A stretch of 26,048 nt of DNA from Echinostoma caproni (GCA_900618425.1 UZAN01047063.1:1389-27436); one strand, 5' to 3'; shown: positions 6,671 through 18,880, counted from the stretch's first letter. Translations and numbers: made by a program. Notes: generated by a model not told the origin, from the sequence alone.

Positions 6671-9600
6671 ACTACCTGATAAGCTCTATGAAATGAGGAT
6701 TGTCCTATAAACAAGAACTGCTTTTTATAGCTTTTTTAAAATAAATGCATGTGATGAACCATTTTTCTTATACAATTGTCATTTTAAAATGTTATTCTAT
6801 ATAAAGTGCAGCATAATGTTGCCCAAATTTAGAATTGCTGCTGAATTTCGATCTTTCGTTACAGTTTTCGCAACAAGAAAGTACCTGGTAACCATAACAC
6901 CGTCTCTGTCAGTTTAATACTATATTTCAATGGTTCCCAGCTAACTATATTCATAGTAACCATGGATAGAACAACTCAGACTCCTACACTGAAGACCGAA
7001 GTCATCCAATTCAACTCCGTTCACACCTAATAATACATTGCCTTCATGTCATCTGGTAATGTAATTGTCAGTTCTTCTTGATAGCCGATAAAGCAAAATC
7101 CTCGATAGAATCCAGATAAGGTCTGGTTAATCAGTAAAAATCCACAAACGCTCACACGGAAATTTTGTTCCCTTGCTAAAGCCCTATATAAACATAGCGT
7201 CTTCTGGAGTATGTTCTATGCTGAGATGTCCTGGAAATAAGATTTGTAGTATTGCAATACAGTGCAAATATCCGTGTTATGCTATCCTATGGCAGCAAAA
7301 CGTTGTGTTCAATTAGATTATGCACATAAAGGAGCTGCTTTGACGAACACCACCTGTCTAGATCTGCCTGCTTACAGTGGGAGGATTATGATGGAAACAA
7401 GAAGGTTCGATAAATTGCGTTACGTTAGAACATTGCTGTTTAGGTAAAGTTAGTTCACCGAGCAGTTTGCGGAGAACAAGAAACATACAAGGAGGGTCTA
7501 GAAAACAATAAGATTGTAAGAAGTACCGAGATGGGTAAACCGAGATATGGCCAAGATTTTGTTCGGTTATGAATTCCGCAGAAGCATCGTGGCTGGAGGC
7601 TCAACGTCCAGGTTGTTGTTTGGTGGACAAGCTACAGGCTGTTGGCTTAAATCACTACCAGAGAANCCGTTTGACATATTCCTAATCCACAACCTGTTAT
7701 GTGCCTAAAAGGCAGCTTATTATGCATCCCTTAGTACAGATGGTGATTGTTTTTTTTAATATTACCCACGTTCATCTTTGAGCGTTATCTGTAAAGATTG
7801 ATGTGAGTATATGTAAATGTATCATTAGGTTACTGTAAGAGGAATGGAAAAATTGATTGGTGAACTTTCTTAGTGATATCAAGTTTCTTTAGTTTTTCTT
7901 TCTAAATCTTGACCAGTCAAAACCAAGTGGCCGAGTTTAGAATGAGCGCTTTTGCTTAGTGACGTATGTGGTCACAGCTGGTATTCCCGTATGACAAATC
8001 GAAACCCCTCAAAAAGATTTCTAGCCTTCGGGTGTTAAAATAATTAAAAGTAATAATTTTTCAAAATAAATAATTGTTCTGCATTTTGCATTAAGTGCCG
8101 AATGGTTATACAAAGCAGACTCTCGGGTGACTGATCTATTCTGTGTTTTTATCTGGCTACAACTACACATATGCAGAATTCGTTACTTAGATTATAAATT
8201 TAATTGTGTTTTGACCGGTATTGGTCTACTTTCTCTGGTGCCTTTCCGTAAAATGAAAGTCACAGGAGCAAGAAAGTTACAAACAGAGTATTGTGTTTCT
8301 GAAGTTAATGGTCGAACAGATTTGAGGATTGGAACCTTCCACGGTTTAGTAAATGCCGCTACCAAAATAAAAGAACACATTCTTTTGTTCTTTAAAAATA
8401 CCTTTATAATGAATAGCCCCGATAATTTCATGAAACGATATTAAATCTTATGTGATGGAGATAATAATTTAAGCTGCCACTTCAAATTCAATTTCTAGAC
8501 CACATTTTTCAATGGGATAAAGTAAGAAATGAACAGCTTATTTAAGTAAAACAACTTTTTTATTCAACCTCTTATAATTTGAAATTTTTTTATACTGTCT
8601 GAAAGCGTTTTAATACGGCAGGATTTTGTGTAAGCTCATTAGTATCATCATTGTCGTAGTAGAAACGGGAAATAAAAAAACTCTCCAAGGGTTAGACTTG
8701 TTCGTAATACACAGATCCTGGTGTCCGTGAACGTACACAAAAAAATACAAGAAAAAATTTCATTCCTCTTTCGCAAAATTTATTTACAACCAAAGTTCAA
8801 TTTTCGTGACTCGACTGTTCATTCAAACTTAATGGTTCATATTCTTTACTTATTCTTTGCTATCAAAGGCACTCTATGGGTCTACTTGATGCAAAACACA
8901 AACTTGCTTAGGAAAACTGGAGTGTTTGTGTCGTTTTTGCGCAATTCTCTGATCTCACCATCTTTTCATCATTTATAAATTTTTACAACCAACTCAGCGA
9001 GTAGAATGCGGTCATACTTGGGAAGTAAAATAAATATCCCAAGAAACGTTCGCATTTCCAACTTTTACTGTTTGCCTTGTATTCCAAAACCGGTGTAATT
9101 CATGAGCGTTATTCGTCGGTAATGAGCATAAGCACTGCATCAATCTCTTGATTGCGCGAAATGATTTTAATTTATTGACCAATGAGAAATTTTCCGTTGT
9201 TAATCGGCCTAGTCATTACTTTTTCAGCATCAACCGTTTTTGTAACGAAAATTGGGGTTAGCAATTGTCGAAGCTTTGGTTTATGCACCTTTATAGTTTC
9301 CTATCCGAGATATTTTAGTTCTCTTTAATCCCCCCTAGTTTTCTGGTGGGTTGCCTGTTTTATTTTTAGGCTTTATTTCCTTCTCTTTAAGCTCGATAAA
9401 CCACCTCCCTTCCAGTGCTTTGATGATGATGATACTAGAAAATGTTGTATTTTTCCCATCGCTAGTACTCACGGACGCAACAATTTTTCAACCCTGTTTC
9501 CTCGGTGAATTCGATCATCGTCATGAAACAAGTTTATAATTAACTGGGAGGGGCGTTTTTGGCTAATCAAAGGCTTTTGGTTAATAGACAAGAAATAGAG

Positions 9601-10933
9601 TGAAGGTTGTGAGGTTCAAACACGCTAACCTCGAATCGATCAGCACACAACGAAAATCGCGTAAGCACTGCTTCCCATCAACTCCAATGTTTTCTTTGGT
9701 TCCAATCTTCCGTCCGCGTTGCTCATTTTATTATTCAACTTCTATCTACACCTTACAGAATTTTATGAACGTGAACCCACTGTACTGCTCTGAGGTTCTC
9801 TCAAACCACCTGTTCCTCCGCACTATCTTCATTACCATTTAAGATGATTATTACCTGTCTTGTGAGTCCAGAAACAACATGCATTTTTTATCGATTCCAA
9901 TTCAGTAAAAGCATATTTATCTCTTCATTTATTTTGAAAATCAGAATTTACCCAAAATATTTACTTTGGGAATATTTTTTGACTAGTTCAACAACCTCGC
10001 ACGTTTTTGGGCTTCTCTTTTCTTTTTCTCATTCCATTTATTTCATTAGAATGTGATTTCCGCAGACAGCACAAAATGCATTCCCTACCATGGTCAATAT
10101 GCTCATTTGCATCTGCTAATCTACTTTGCTTTGAGTGTATTGGTTTTCCACTCTAAAATTTTACCTTGATATGAGTTGCTGTTTTTCCGGTTTCCCATTT
10201 TGTGGCTTTTAATGATCTTGTGCTTCAGTTCACTCATATCTTTGATTAGGCTTGGCGTCTAAATTTAGGTCGTCTTATAGACCACTGCATAGCGATTGCT
10301 TCTTTCTTGCCCATCTATTTCTTATTTTATCGGTCATACAAATAAAATATCTGTTTTCAGATTATGCACCTTAATCATTTTCACTTCCGAAGTTTGAGTT
10401 TATGGTAATTCACAACTCTTTCTTCTCCCGAATAGACTATCATAATAAATACATCCATTCGGTATTTTAGCGTCTAGTTTACTGTAAAAGGTTATGAAGA
10501 TGAACCAATGTCTGGAGAAAATTGACTTAGAAATATTGTTGAGGGAACCGCTGTTTTCGGTTTCTGGTTCGATGGATGTGCTCCCTGCTGATGATTTCTT
10601 ACAAAAGTAACGTATGTTTTGTGCGTTTAAGACTTTTTAGTAGCATTCTCGTTACATATCAATCCACACATCCCAACTTGTTATCATCCGTCAAAGCCAG
10701 TTCTGGCTGATGCTTCGTCTCCTTTTTATTAGACATATCATCTCACTCCCTGTGTATCCACCTGTGTTACTATCATTAAATCGAAACATTTACATATTTG
10801 TACTGTGACTTACCTCGCCCATACTTTAAGCTCAGGCATGTGTGAAATACGAAACAACGTATTTATGACAGTTTTCTAAACAACGGTGTTGATTGTTGTT
10901 TTTGTAGCTCGGGTAGTATAACCTGGTGTTCAT

Positions 10934-11067
10934 TTGTTTGCCGAGCTTGGCAATTGCATTGCTAACGTTTAATCAGCAATTGAGGTGATATTCTGCTACT
11001 GCATTGAAAATGTCACCTCAGTTGCTGATTAAACGTTTGCAATGCAGTTGCCAAGCTCGGTGAACAA
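10934..11067. repeat. Foldback element (long hairpin)
   Basis: The left arm 10934-10992 (TTGTTTGCCGAGCTTGGCAA...GAGGTGATATT) is almost the exact reverse complement of the right arm 11009-11067 (AATGTCACCTCAGTTGCTG...CTCGGTGAACAA). By eye about nine of ten positions pair over nearly 60 bases, with a loop of about 16 bases. This is the architecture of a MITE or foldback repeat, and the transcript of intron 1 would form a strong stem-loop. No coding capacity. I cannot name the family. Confidence 0.75.
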
Positions 11068-12054
11068 CTAAACATCATCAATATACTTATACCCATTTGG
11101 AGAACTGTCTTCTCAAATGAATATATTTATACCGCAGCTATGCATAACCCCATTATCTCCACTCTTTTGTGCTTATTGATTTGTGATCCACGAAAATCCG
11201 ATTAGGTGAAATAAAACTCACGTGTTTATACTAGAAATCCCTTTGTTACGACATGATTTTCCCATTTCCTATTGCTTCCTAAACGATATTTCGTAACTAT
11301 GTGTGCTTTTTACGTTCATGTATTCTGAGGCTAAGGAGATAGCTTTCCACTGGAGATTTGTCCACTATGTATGATTAAAGTTAATTACAGACGTAATCTA
11401 ACCTGATACAGCTGCTTGCCGAATCTGTTTGCAATAAACAAACAACTAGCAGCAGAATTCCATCATGAGCCAACTTTAGTTTTTTAGAGAGGGCTATTAT
11501 CAGAAGGTTATCTTTAACGGTTCAAAAGAGTAACTAATGACTTAAGCACTTGAATGTACTTGTTGTCTCTCTCCCATGAAATTGACACACCGAATCAATT
11601 TCCTTTTTTGATACGCTAAGAACTAGGTACTTTGGACAGGTGACAAGTAGACTTAATTTTTCATGGATTAACGTAGTGATGAATAGTTTTTTAAAGTGGA
11701 TATTTCCCAGGTTGCGTCATATTTAACTGTGTGAATAGGATTCTCATAGTTCTTCGTCCCAAATATTGGGATGAAGATACGTCTTGTGTACATATAAAGA
11801 GAAGGAGCATAACTAGGGATAGTGATATATAAAATAATTTTAATTTTAACTTACTATGTGCCAAAGGCAAAGAATATGGACATTCAAATTGCGAAAGAAA
11901 TTTATTTTTATGCAGATATCGCCAGTGGAGTTCAAATTGTAGCAACAGATCACAGATCGGCACTTTTGTATGCAAAACATCAACTTACTAGTAATGAAAA
12001 TATTCCCACGTGATTTTTGATTTTTTAAATGTGCAATGCTACAATTCGTTTTCA

Positions 12055-12200
12055 GAAATGAGGGCCTCAACCGATCAAGAGTTGACTGGGGACTCCGGAG
12101 TGTAGAAACCGAGCGGCAGCACTGGGATTTGCACACACGACTTCCGGACTGCCGTAGCGATAGCCTTGATTACTTGAACCTCGGCACGCCATGTTTGGAT
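12055..12200 (-). mobile_element. tRNA-like SINE relic
   Basis: On the minus strand, 12124-12170 reads GGCTATCGCTACGGCAGTCCGGAAGTC followed by GTGTGTGCAAATCCC. The second part is a degenerate RNA polymerase III B box (GGTTCGAATCC). A similar block recurs on the same strand at 16637-16670. The sequence is more GC-rich than the surrounding intron. A-box and 3' end are not clearly visible. Confidence 0.4.
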
Positions 12201-13095
12201 ACTTCAGATACCAAAACAGACAGACAGAAATAAGGAGAGGATAATGATGTTTATCATGTTCTGTGGTTTATCAGTGACGAGTAATTGAGAGAGATTAGTA
12301 AAAAATATGGGTCTAGTCTAGCTGGTATTCCGTTTGATGGACACTCGTCTTTCTCTGATATAACTCTAGCAATCGGAATGAGAAGGAAGATACGGAGTTT
12401 TCATGCCATATACTCTTATTTGTTTATTACAGTAGATGGTAACAGAATGAGAGCTTTAGAGTACAGAACTTTTGTTTGCACTGAATAGAGTAGGCCTTGA
12501 TCGTAGAAATGTTCCTCTGATGAGACACTAACTGAGCTCATATCCATTTCAATTTAATTTTTCTCCGCTGATAGTCAATGGACACCATTAATCGTAATAT
12601 TTTGTTCCAAAACCAAATCTTTACCTTTCTTGTTCACCTATGTATGTCACCATTCAAGGTTTCTAATTTTTACGGATATACAGGGACGTTTGTGCTGCTG
12701 CTCAATTTCCGCACAAATTTAGTTTACCCGAATTCTACATCTTCCCATTGGTATTTTTCTCAGCTCTTTGGTTCTCTAGTCAATTCCTCCGTTATTGTTC
12801 GACCCAATGGGTGATCAGGAGGCGGAAACCGAAACCGCTGTATAACAACAATTAGTTCATGCTTGTGCGAACAGAAGGCTGAAAACTAAGAGTAGGATAA
12901 AATGCTTCCAGAATGTCGCTTGCTATTCAAAAGTGCTTATTCTTGGGTTCGAACATAGTATTTACTCACAAACAAGTTACTAATTATTGTTTTCTAATTC
13001 CCTAAATTTATTAATGTCATACGCTGCAGTCACCAGATACCTAGCGTTAGTTCCGCGCACCATTTGAAGAACATTTTTTCCACTTTAATCCACAG

Positions 13096-13386
13096 CCTAT
13101 GATGGTCCTCAGTCGTACGAGTTAACCAATCCGGACGAACTATGCAGCAGCTCGGAGGTGCAGGTTATACGTGTCAATGCATTACACGAGCAAGGTGATA
13201 CCGGGCAGACGACTTCCACAACCATCGAGTCGAAACCAACACCTATTCAGGCTCCTGTCAATTTGACCAAAACTATTCGGAAGCCCTATTCGGTTCAGTC
13301 GTTTCAGGATGCTGACGAGGCAGCTATCACACGATCAAGCACTTTATTGTCATCCTTAGACCAAGATGCCTTGCTCCTATCTGCAA
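13096..13386 (+). CDS. Unknown spliced gene, exon 2
   Basis: A 291-nt exon bounded by acceptor TTTAATCCACAG|CC and donor TGCAA|GTAAGT (intron from 13387), phase 1 at both ends. It encodes YDGPQSYELTNPDELCSSSE, then a Thr/Gln/Pro-rich stretch (GDTGQTTSTTIESKPTPIQ), then KPYSVQSFQDADEAAITRSS and SLDQDALLLSAS. Composition (S, T, Q, D, P) suggests a mostly disordered region with short conserved-looking acidic patches; no domain is recognised. GC content and codon choice are more balanced than in the AT-rich introns around it, supporting real coding. The frame also stays open past the donor to 13652, which would be intron retention if used, but the donor is consensus and phase-compatible with exon 3. 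Confidence 0.75.
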
Positions 13387-14704
13387 GTAAGTCTCGTTAC
13401 TGTGAGCACTGCTTCAACGGTGAATCTTTTGATCCTATTAAACTAGATACGGCGAGGTACATTTTATTTTTTTCTTTGGAGTACGGCCATGAGGTGTCGG
13501 CTAGAGTATTATTTGATAATAAGCAAACTTTACTTGACCTTCGCCTTTCAGCGAATGTTTGTAATGGTTCTAAGTTGTTCCCCGTATTCCCTCTTCATAC
13601 ACTTCACAAAATGTTACTGAGGTCACTCTTTCCTTCCCGCATAGCTATTTGATAGTTTATCGGATCGTCGCTGTCATTAAGGGCTATGAGGTGGTTTGAG
13701 GTGATCCTTGAAAACTTGCATAAATGGATTTTGGGATTACAGAACGGGGTTTTGCGGACGAGTTCCTACCGTTTCCACTGTGGTTAGCAGTGAGCCTACA
13801 TTCATAGTGAACTGTGAACATGTCACAGGCCTTGAAATAGCTCGGTCACGCTCATAGTTTTTCATTTAGTTCTGAAACTACTGCACTTGTGAGTGACTTG
13901 ATCGTTTCGGTGTTCAGCCGTTCAGGGTGATGTTCACGGGTTAGTTCGACCAGCCGCCTAACCGTGCGGACTACGTACCTTATTCCATCAGAATTAGTAA
14001 AGAAGATACTTAGATTGGGACGGTAGAGTCATGGCTTTCAGCTTTAAGTCGTATACAGGGTATTGTTGTGGGCGTGACCTGAAGTTTGTGCTTTTGGGTG
14101 TGAAAAATCTTACTAACAATGACGGATAGTCTACTTTGTATTTCTTTCGTTGTTGTATCACCTATATACGGCGAGAATATATAAACCGAATTCTTCCTAA
14201 ACGCCGTCTTCTTTAAACTATTCTCACTGCATCAACCACAGTTTTACACTTCGCCAAATTTTATAACCCCGACGTTCATTTTGTAATTCTCATCTTTCTT
14301 TATCTCAAAAAGAGCTTTGAAACAACAGACCGCAGAACAATCTAGCGCTACCTCTTCTCGCGCGACCTGCCGGCTATTTCTTTTTCTCTATCAAGTTCAA
14401 TTAGGAATTTTGTATTTTATGGGAGTAATGTAGGATTTGTATTCATCGGGGTTTCCCTCTCCCCCTTGGGCTGTTACATTTTGTGATACAGTTGATATTG
14501 GAAAAAGCCTTTCCTCGGTGTTAGAATAATGATATTGGTATGAATCTTTGTGATTTCAACTTTTCAAACAGCAATGCACTGTCAAGTTAATGTGCAGCTA
14601 AGTTGCAATATTTTCTAAATCGTCTTGGATCTAATGCAGCGTTTACTGCATTGGCTTCTTCCTGCTCTCAGCCTTATCCTGGCTATGAAAGCAATACAAG
14701 GAAA

Positions 14705-14835
14705 ATAATTTCGTTACTTAAGCAGTTATATCTCTCCCGGTGGACACTTCGCCGATGAAGTATCAGCAAAGAATGAGAAGACTGGCTTTGTGTACCAAAT
14801 TGAGATATCTATGATGCCACCGGGACAATCAAACA
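14705..14835 (+). mobile_element. RTE-type non-LTR relic (pol C-terminal part)
   Basis: The plus strand reads SYISPGGHFADEVSA from 14719, the conserved block that follows the RT domain in RTE elements of flukes, then an AAGACTGGCTTTGTG segment and a TATGATGCCACCGGGACAATC segment. These match at DNA level the place where the family reads KARLAF..LWRRRDI. The same SYISPGG block is better preserved at 22386. Frame is lost soon after. No tail is visible. Confidence 0.6.
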
Positions 14836-16252
14836 AGTAATAACGAATTTACGTCCCAAATTCCATGTAATTGCGCTGACGCACTAAATCAAGTAATTGA
14901 ACTCCACTGATAACAATGACCGGGGGATGTGTTATGGAAGTCATCGACGTGCGGTTTGTACCAAGACAGAAAGGGGGTGAAATAATGTCAAGGATTAGTT
15001 AGCGAAGACCTGGCATCGGGATACGACTCGGTGACTGACCCACTCGATCACACAGGTTGCGTTTGCCCTGACGGTTGTAGACATCCTTTGCATCAATGGT
15101 TAGAGATCCCGAGTGATATGACTGAGTGCTGTCAAAAATCAAGTTTAGTTTGACTGCATTGCCTACGTTTACCATGGTACCGCTTCCAGATTGCTGCTTC
15201 TTCCTTACATTACTTGCTCCGAATTAGTGTCCGAAAGACCTTGACCAAATTCCGTCTCGTGAAATTACAATGTCTGAAATTTTCATAACCCAGTTACGGA
15301 TCCTATGTAAGAGACCTACATTGTTTCCTATCGGGTAAAGTACGCTGACTGGTAGTTTATCGACGTCAGGTAGTTCGAGCCGCCAAATAGTCAACAGAAC
15401 TTGAAAACTTGCAAAATTGCCTTGATTATCGCGGAAACAACCTTTCCCTTTTATCCATTTGAATTGATTATATATTGTACATATCTATCGCCAAACATAC
15501 TTGGCTCTTGATCTTGGCCGAGTACTTATGAAGTGACGGTTATGGATGAGTGACCTCCGACCTGGAGGGGAAGTATAAAGGCCTCTATTAGTAGGCTATA
15601 CCGTAAAGGTTGCTGTGATATTCCTACTTGAGGTCCGTTGGGTCCGTTAGCTCACAACCATCTCACACCAGCTAACACACCACCCCGCTTGAATATGCTC
15701 ATGCAAATGCACACATCTACATGCTTACTTCTTTGTATTTTATCCGCTAGTTCATATTGATTAATTCATCCGGTCAAAACTTTGTTCTACTCGTTTCCTG
15801 AATCGGTTGCTTCAAATAACTGCCAAATCCAAATGGATGTTTTACTATTCAGCACTATTCCGAAAAGGATGAAGTGTTACAATGATATGGTTTTTAAGCG
15901 ATATCGCCAGACAAATCCTGTTTGCAGTTCGATGTACAACAAACAGCCTTGGTGTCTTAAATACTTCCATGGTTGTAAGCTCTACCGCGTTCCAGCTTTT
16001 TGTTATGTATTTCGGGTTCAGACCGCCAATAGTAGACAATATTGTTGATATTTGCTTTAAAAAACCATAAATTATTTCTACTATTTTTTTCACCCCGTCC
16101 ACTGAGCACAAAAGCATCCGAACAAATCGATTTCACAAAATTTATCTCTGCCTACCTTCGATCCTAAGCAATCAAGTGTGGACGAGTTTACAGTCTGAGT
16201 CTCACTATCTTTGTGACCATTGACGCATTGCTTTAAATAATTTATTTATATC

Positions 16253-16288
16253 CATTATTATCATCATTATCATTATTATTATTATTTA
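16253..16288. repeat. ATT/ATC trinucleotide microsatellite
   Basis: Imperfect run of ATT and ATC units. Confidence 0.85.
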
Positions 16289-16589
16289 TGTTCCGCCAAA
16301 TTTTCCCACTGAATATTATAGTATATTTTAGTTTATTCAAGGTACCTCTACACAGAAAAACACAATGAGTAACGGTTCTCTAATGGCCATTGTCCCTTTT
16401 ACGCGTTTGCGTCAAGATGCACCAGATTCTTTACATACACGTCGACAAGGCTGATTCCAGTCTGGGAAACCGTCTTTGATCTAGTTTTGTATGGACTCTG
16501 CTCAGCGTCATCATTTTTTGATTTTTGATCTTTATTTCCTTTTTTGATTATTCAAAGATAAAACTTTCAGGAAGAGGGAAGCAGTCAAT

Positions 16590-16720
16590 CAAAGGACCGC
16601 GATACAACACAATGGGAAAATTCGGGTGGTGGTGGTGGGATTCGAACACGTCCTCCGGGCTACCATAGGCTTTTGTGTTTATAAAACGGCTAGTGCCCAA
16701 ATAAATATCCCATAAGCTTA
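16590..16720 (-). mobile_element. tRNA-like SINE relic
   Basis: On the minus strand 16637-16675 reads AGCCTATGGTAGCCCGGAGGACGTGTTCGAATCCC. GTTCGAATCCC is a near-perfect pol III B box, and the preceding part aligns with the relic near 12124-12170. A CCACCACCACC tract follows. No complete cloverleaf can be drawn, so this is not a functional tRNA gene. Confidence 0.45.
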
Positions 16721-17214
16721 TAAAGCGGGTTGGTACGGTCGTCAAGTTATGATGTATCTAAAGATTCGCAGTACTGATCACGATTGATCTGCCAGTGCAG
16801 TCAGTTCCTCTCTGTACGTCGGGCAGAAAGAAAGCGACAATAAACTGCAAATGGTATACGACCATAAAGACATCCTTCCGTATTATGCATTTATGATGTT
16901 TTGATACATAACTAAACCAAATGAAATCCTTATTCTAGAAGTTAATTTGTTTAATCATCAACCTTTTTCATGAGGTGCAGTTGCATTTATTTTATTTCAG
17001 TTAAGTGATTCGAAAACAAAGCAGAAATGGAGGGGCGTGTGAAAGTAGAAGAAACAAAGGCGATAAAATGCTCTGTTATGTTCCCCATTTTAATTTGGTT
17101 TCCTTTCAAAGTACCGACTATCCCTATATGTACCGATTATCGTGTGTTTCTTCTCCATTTTGTTCAGTTTTTTCCTCAAAAGTGTACACCATATTTGACT
17201 TGGCTGTTTTTCAG

Positions 17215-17504
17215 GTGATGAAGAGGACCCGAGACCGAATCAGAATGGCGTACCTGCAGATTTAACGGTGGCTTCCAACCAAGTCCTGGCTCCGGCAGTT
17301 CCTGCACGTCTCCCATTCAATGGGGATTCCACTTTGTTCGTTCCCACCGAAAATCAGTCACTGTTGGCCAGCGAAAACCAATCACAACCACAACTGGTCA
17401 GTCGATTTGTAGATTGGACAAGGGATTCCACCATTCCACCGACCACTTCGCCATCCCAGCTGACAAACCAATCCCCAATCCATTCAGAAACGAATGTGCT
17501 TGAT
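17215..17504 (+). CDS. Unknown spliced gene, exon 3
   Basis: The acceptor is GGCTGTTTTTCAG|GT, so the exon itself starts with GT. The two bases complete an AGT Ser codon with the A left by exon 2. It then reads SDEEDPRPNQNGVPADL, a Pro/Ala/Gln-rich stretch, LVSRFVDWTRDSTIPPTTSP and NQSPIHSETNVLD, ending phase 0 at donor CTTGAT|GTGAGC (intron from 17505). If the donor is not used, the frame ends at TAG 17514-17516 after four more codons. Sequence is low-complexity and polar, as in exon 2, and looks like a linker in a large adaptor or scaffold protein. No catalytic or binding motif can be named. Combined exons 1-3 give about 268 residues. Confidence 0.75.
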
Positions 17505-17560
17505 GTGAGCGTTTAGATCTATTTACATCTATTGTTTTTGGCTGTTTTGTCACTTGTGCA

Positions 17561-17693
17561 TGTGTGTGTGTGGGCATGCTCAAGTGAGTGTTCAACATCA
17601 TACGACGCTTTGCGCTTTGAGGTGTCTTAGTCTCAAACTGTTCAGTGAGACGGAAACATGCAGTCGTTTCTTGTACACACACATACACACACA
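17561..17693. repeat. Paired TG and CA microsatellites
   Basis: A (TG)6 run at 17561-17572 and CA runs at 17674-17693 lie about 100 bases apart in opposite sense just after exon 3, so they could pair in RNA. Likely simple repeat only. Confidence 0.7.
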
Positions 17694-18698
17694 AAAGAAA
17701 ATTAAATTGATGTGTTACATCAGGGAATATAATGAAGTGTCCCAAACAAAACGTTAAAGTGGAAAACGACCACTAATACGCACGTGCAACAGTTCGACGG
17801 TGCTTGTTGCGGTGGGTTACTATAGTGATGTGATGTGCACCCAATGAGCGATCTCTGTGCTCATGGCGTTGATAGAGACGGATGAGTGCTGACGTTTCGA
17901 CCAATCTGAGCCGTATAGTAATGCCGTTTGGAATTCATCCGCCGGCACCACTGAAGTTTCCCTGATCAAGACAGAATGATCATAGAATGCGATTTAGGTC
18001 TCTCATATTGACACGAGTGATAAGCTGACGGTTCATTAAAAAACACTCGAAATACTACGGTAGTAGGAGGGAGGATAGTCTACACCAAATATGCATCTGT
18101 TTCGATTTTGGTTCCCTCTTTACTCATCCATTTCTCTATGGGGCTGATTTTGGAATGTCGGCCATTGAAAATAGGCAATATGATAACTTGCGCATCCAAT
18201 TACGGGAGTGGACGAATAATCAAAAATAACCATGATTAGTATCAAGTGTGAAATGGGTAATGGGAAACATAGATTAGGAGACACATTATTGTGAGTCTTG
18301 ACCGAAACTGTACAGGCTTGGTACATATATAATAATAGGGTGACCAACGTGATTTGAAAAATAATTCTTCACAACAAAGTACATAATTCAATACACAGTT
18401 TATTGGGTACATCTGTCACAGTTATCATGGTTTCGCTTTCATTCAATGGCCTGACTTTAAATATGATCGAATGCGGTTGCTTTTAACAACAGAATCTATA
18501 TGACAATACACTAGAACGTTTTTAGCCTTAGATAAATAATTACTATCCATTTTGTCTCATAGTATGAACACTAAAATATGAACAAAAGTGTTGTAAATAC
18601 CTATTTAAGAGTCCTGCAAATTCGGAGTGTTTTGGCGTGCAGCTAGAGTTGACATATGATGCGCACGGAAACACAAATGGTGTTTGATATTCCCAAAA

Positions 18699-18718
18699 AG
18701 GAGGGGGGGGGGAGGAGG
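18699..18718. repeat. G-run / purine tract
   Basis: A run of ten Gs inside an uninterrupted purine tract. Length may be unreliable in assembly. Confidence 0.7.
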
Positions 18719-18880
18719 ATAGCCTTCACATTCTTGCAAAACATGAATTAATCTGTTTCAAATGTATCCAGTTTTAACGAGAAATTTTCATGAAGACGAA
18801 CAATTTCATAGATTATCTAATTATCCAATTATTATTCATGACTAAGACTGAAAAACAATTTGATCATTCTGCTGTTTCAG

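Larger units (their letters stand above)
4027..13095 (+). other. Intron 1 of the unknown gene (about 9.1 kb)
   Basis: Defined by the consensus donor at 4027 and acceptor ending at 13095, with matching phase (1/1). It carries a CACTA-like element (4360-5239), a TA microsatellite (5922-5951), a foldback hairpin (10934-11067) and a tRNA-like SINE relic (about 12055-12200). Other sequence in 5240-10933 and 11068-12050 is AT-rich with only short open frames, and I recognise no gene in it. An extra small exon inside cannot be excluded. Confidence 0.6.
13387..17214 (+). other. Intron 2 of the unknown gene (about 3.8 kb)
   Basis: Bounded by donor GTAAGT at 13387 and acceptor ending at 17214. It contains an RTE relic (14705-14835), an ATT-type microsatellite (16253-16288) and a tRNA-like SINE relic (16590-16720). 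The first 266 bases stay open in the exon 2 frame. A pair of overlapping open frames at 15782-16117 on both strands has no recognisable motif. Confidence 0.6.

Noticed and set aside
8127..8444. 105-codon plus-strand open frame in intron 1
   Set aside because: It has no ATG at its start, no motif, no convincing splice sites, and an overlapping minus frame of similar size.
9351..10056. Chain of three plus-strand frames in a pyrimidine-rich stretch
   Set aside because: Composition (F, L, S, I-rich) follows the T/C-rich DNA; no motif or splice logic links them.
10580..10760. Hammerhead ribozyme of the kind carried by schistosome SINEs and satellites
   Set aside because: CTGATGA-like strings occur (near 10588 and 10707) but lack the matching GAAA core and pairing stems.
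16620..16690. Functional tRNA gene on the minus strand
   Set aside because: A B box is present, but no acceptor stem or anticodon arm can be formed; a SINE relic fits better.
17005..17265. 86-codon plus frame upstream of exon 3
   Set aside because: It overlaps exon 3 in a different frame; the acceptor-like site at 17000 gives stops in frames compatible with exon 2.
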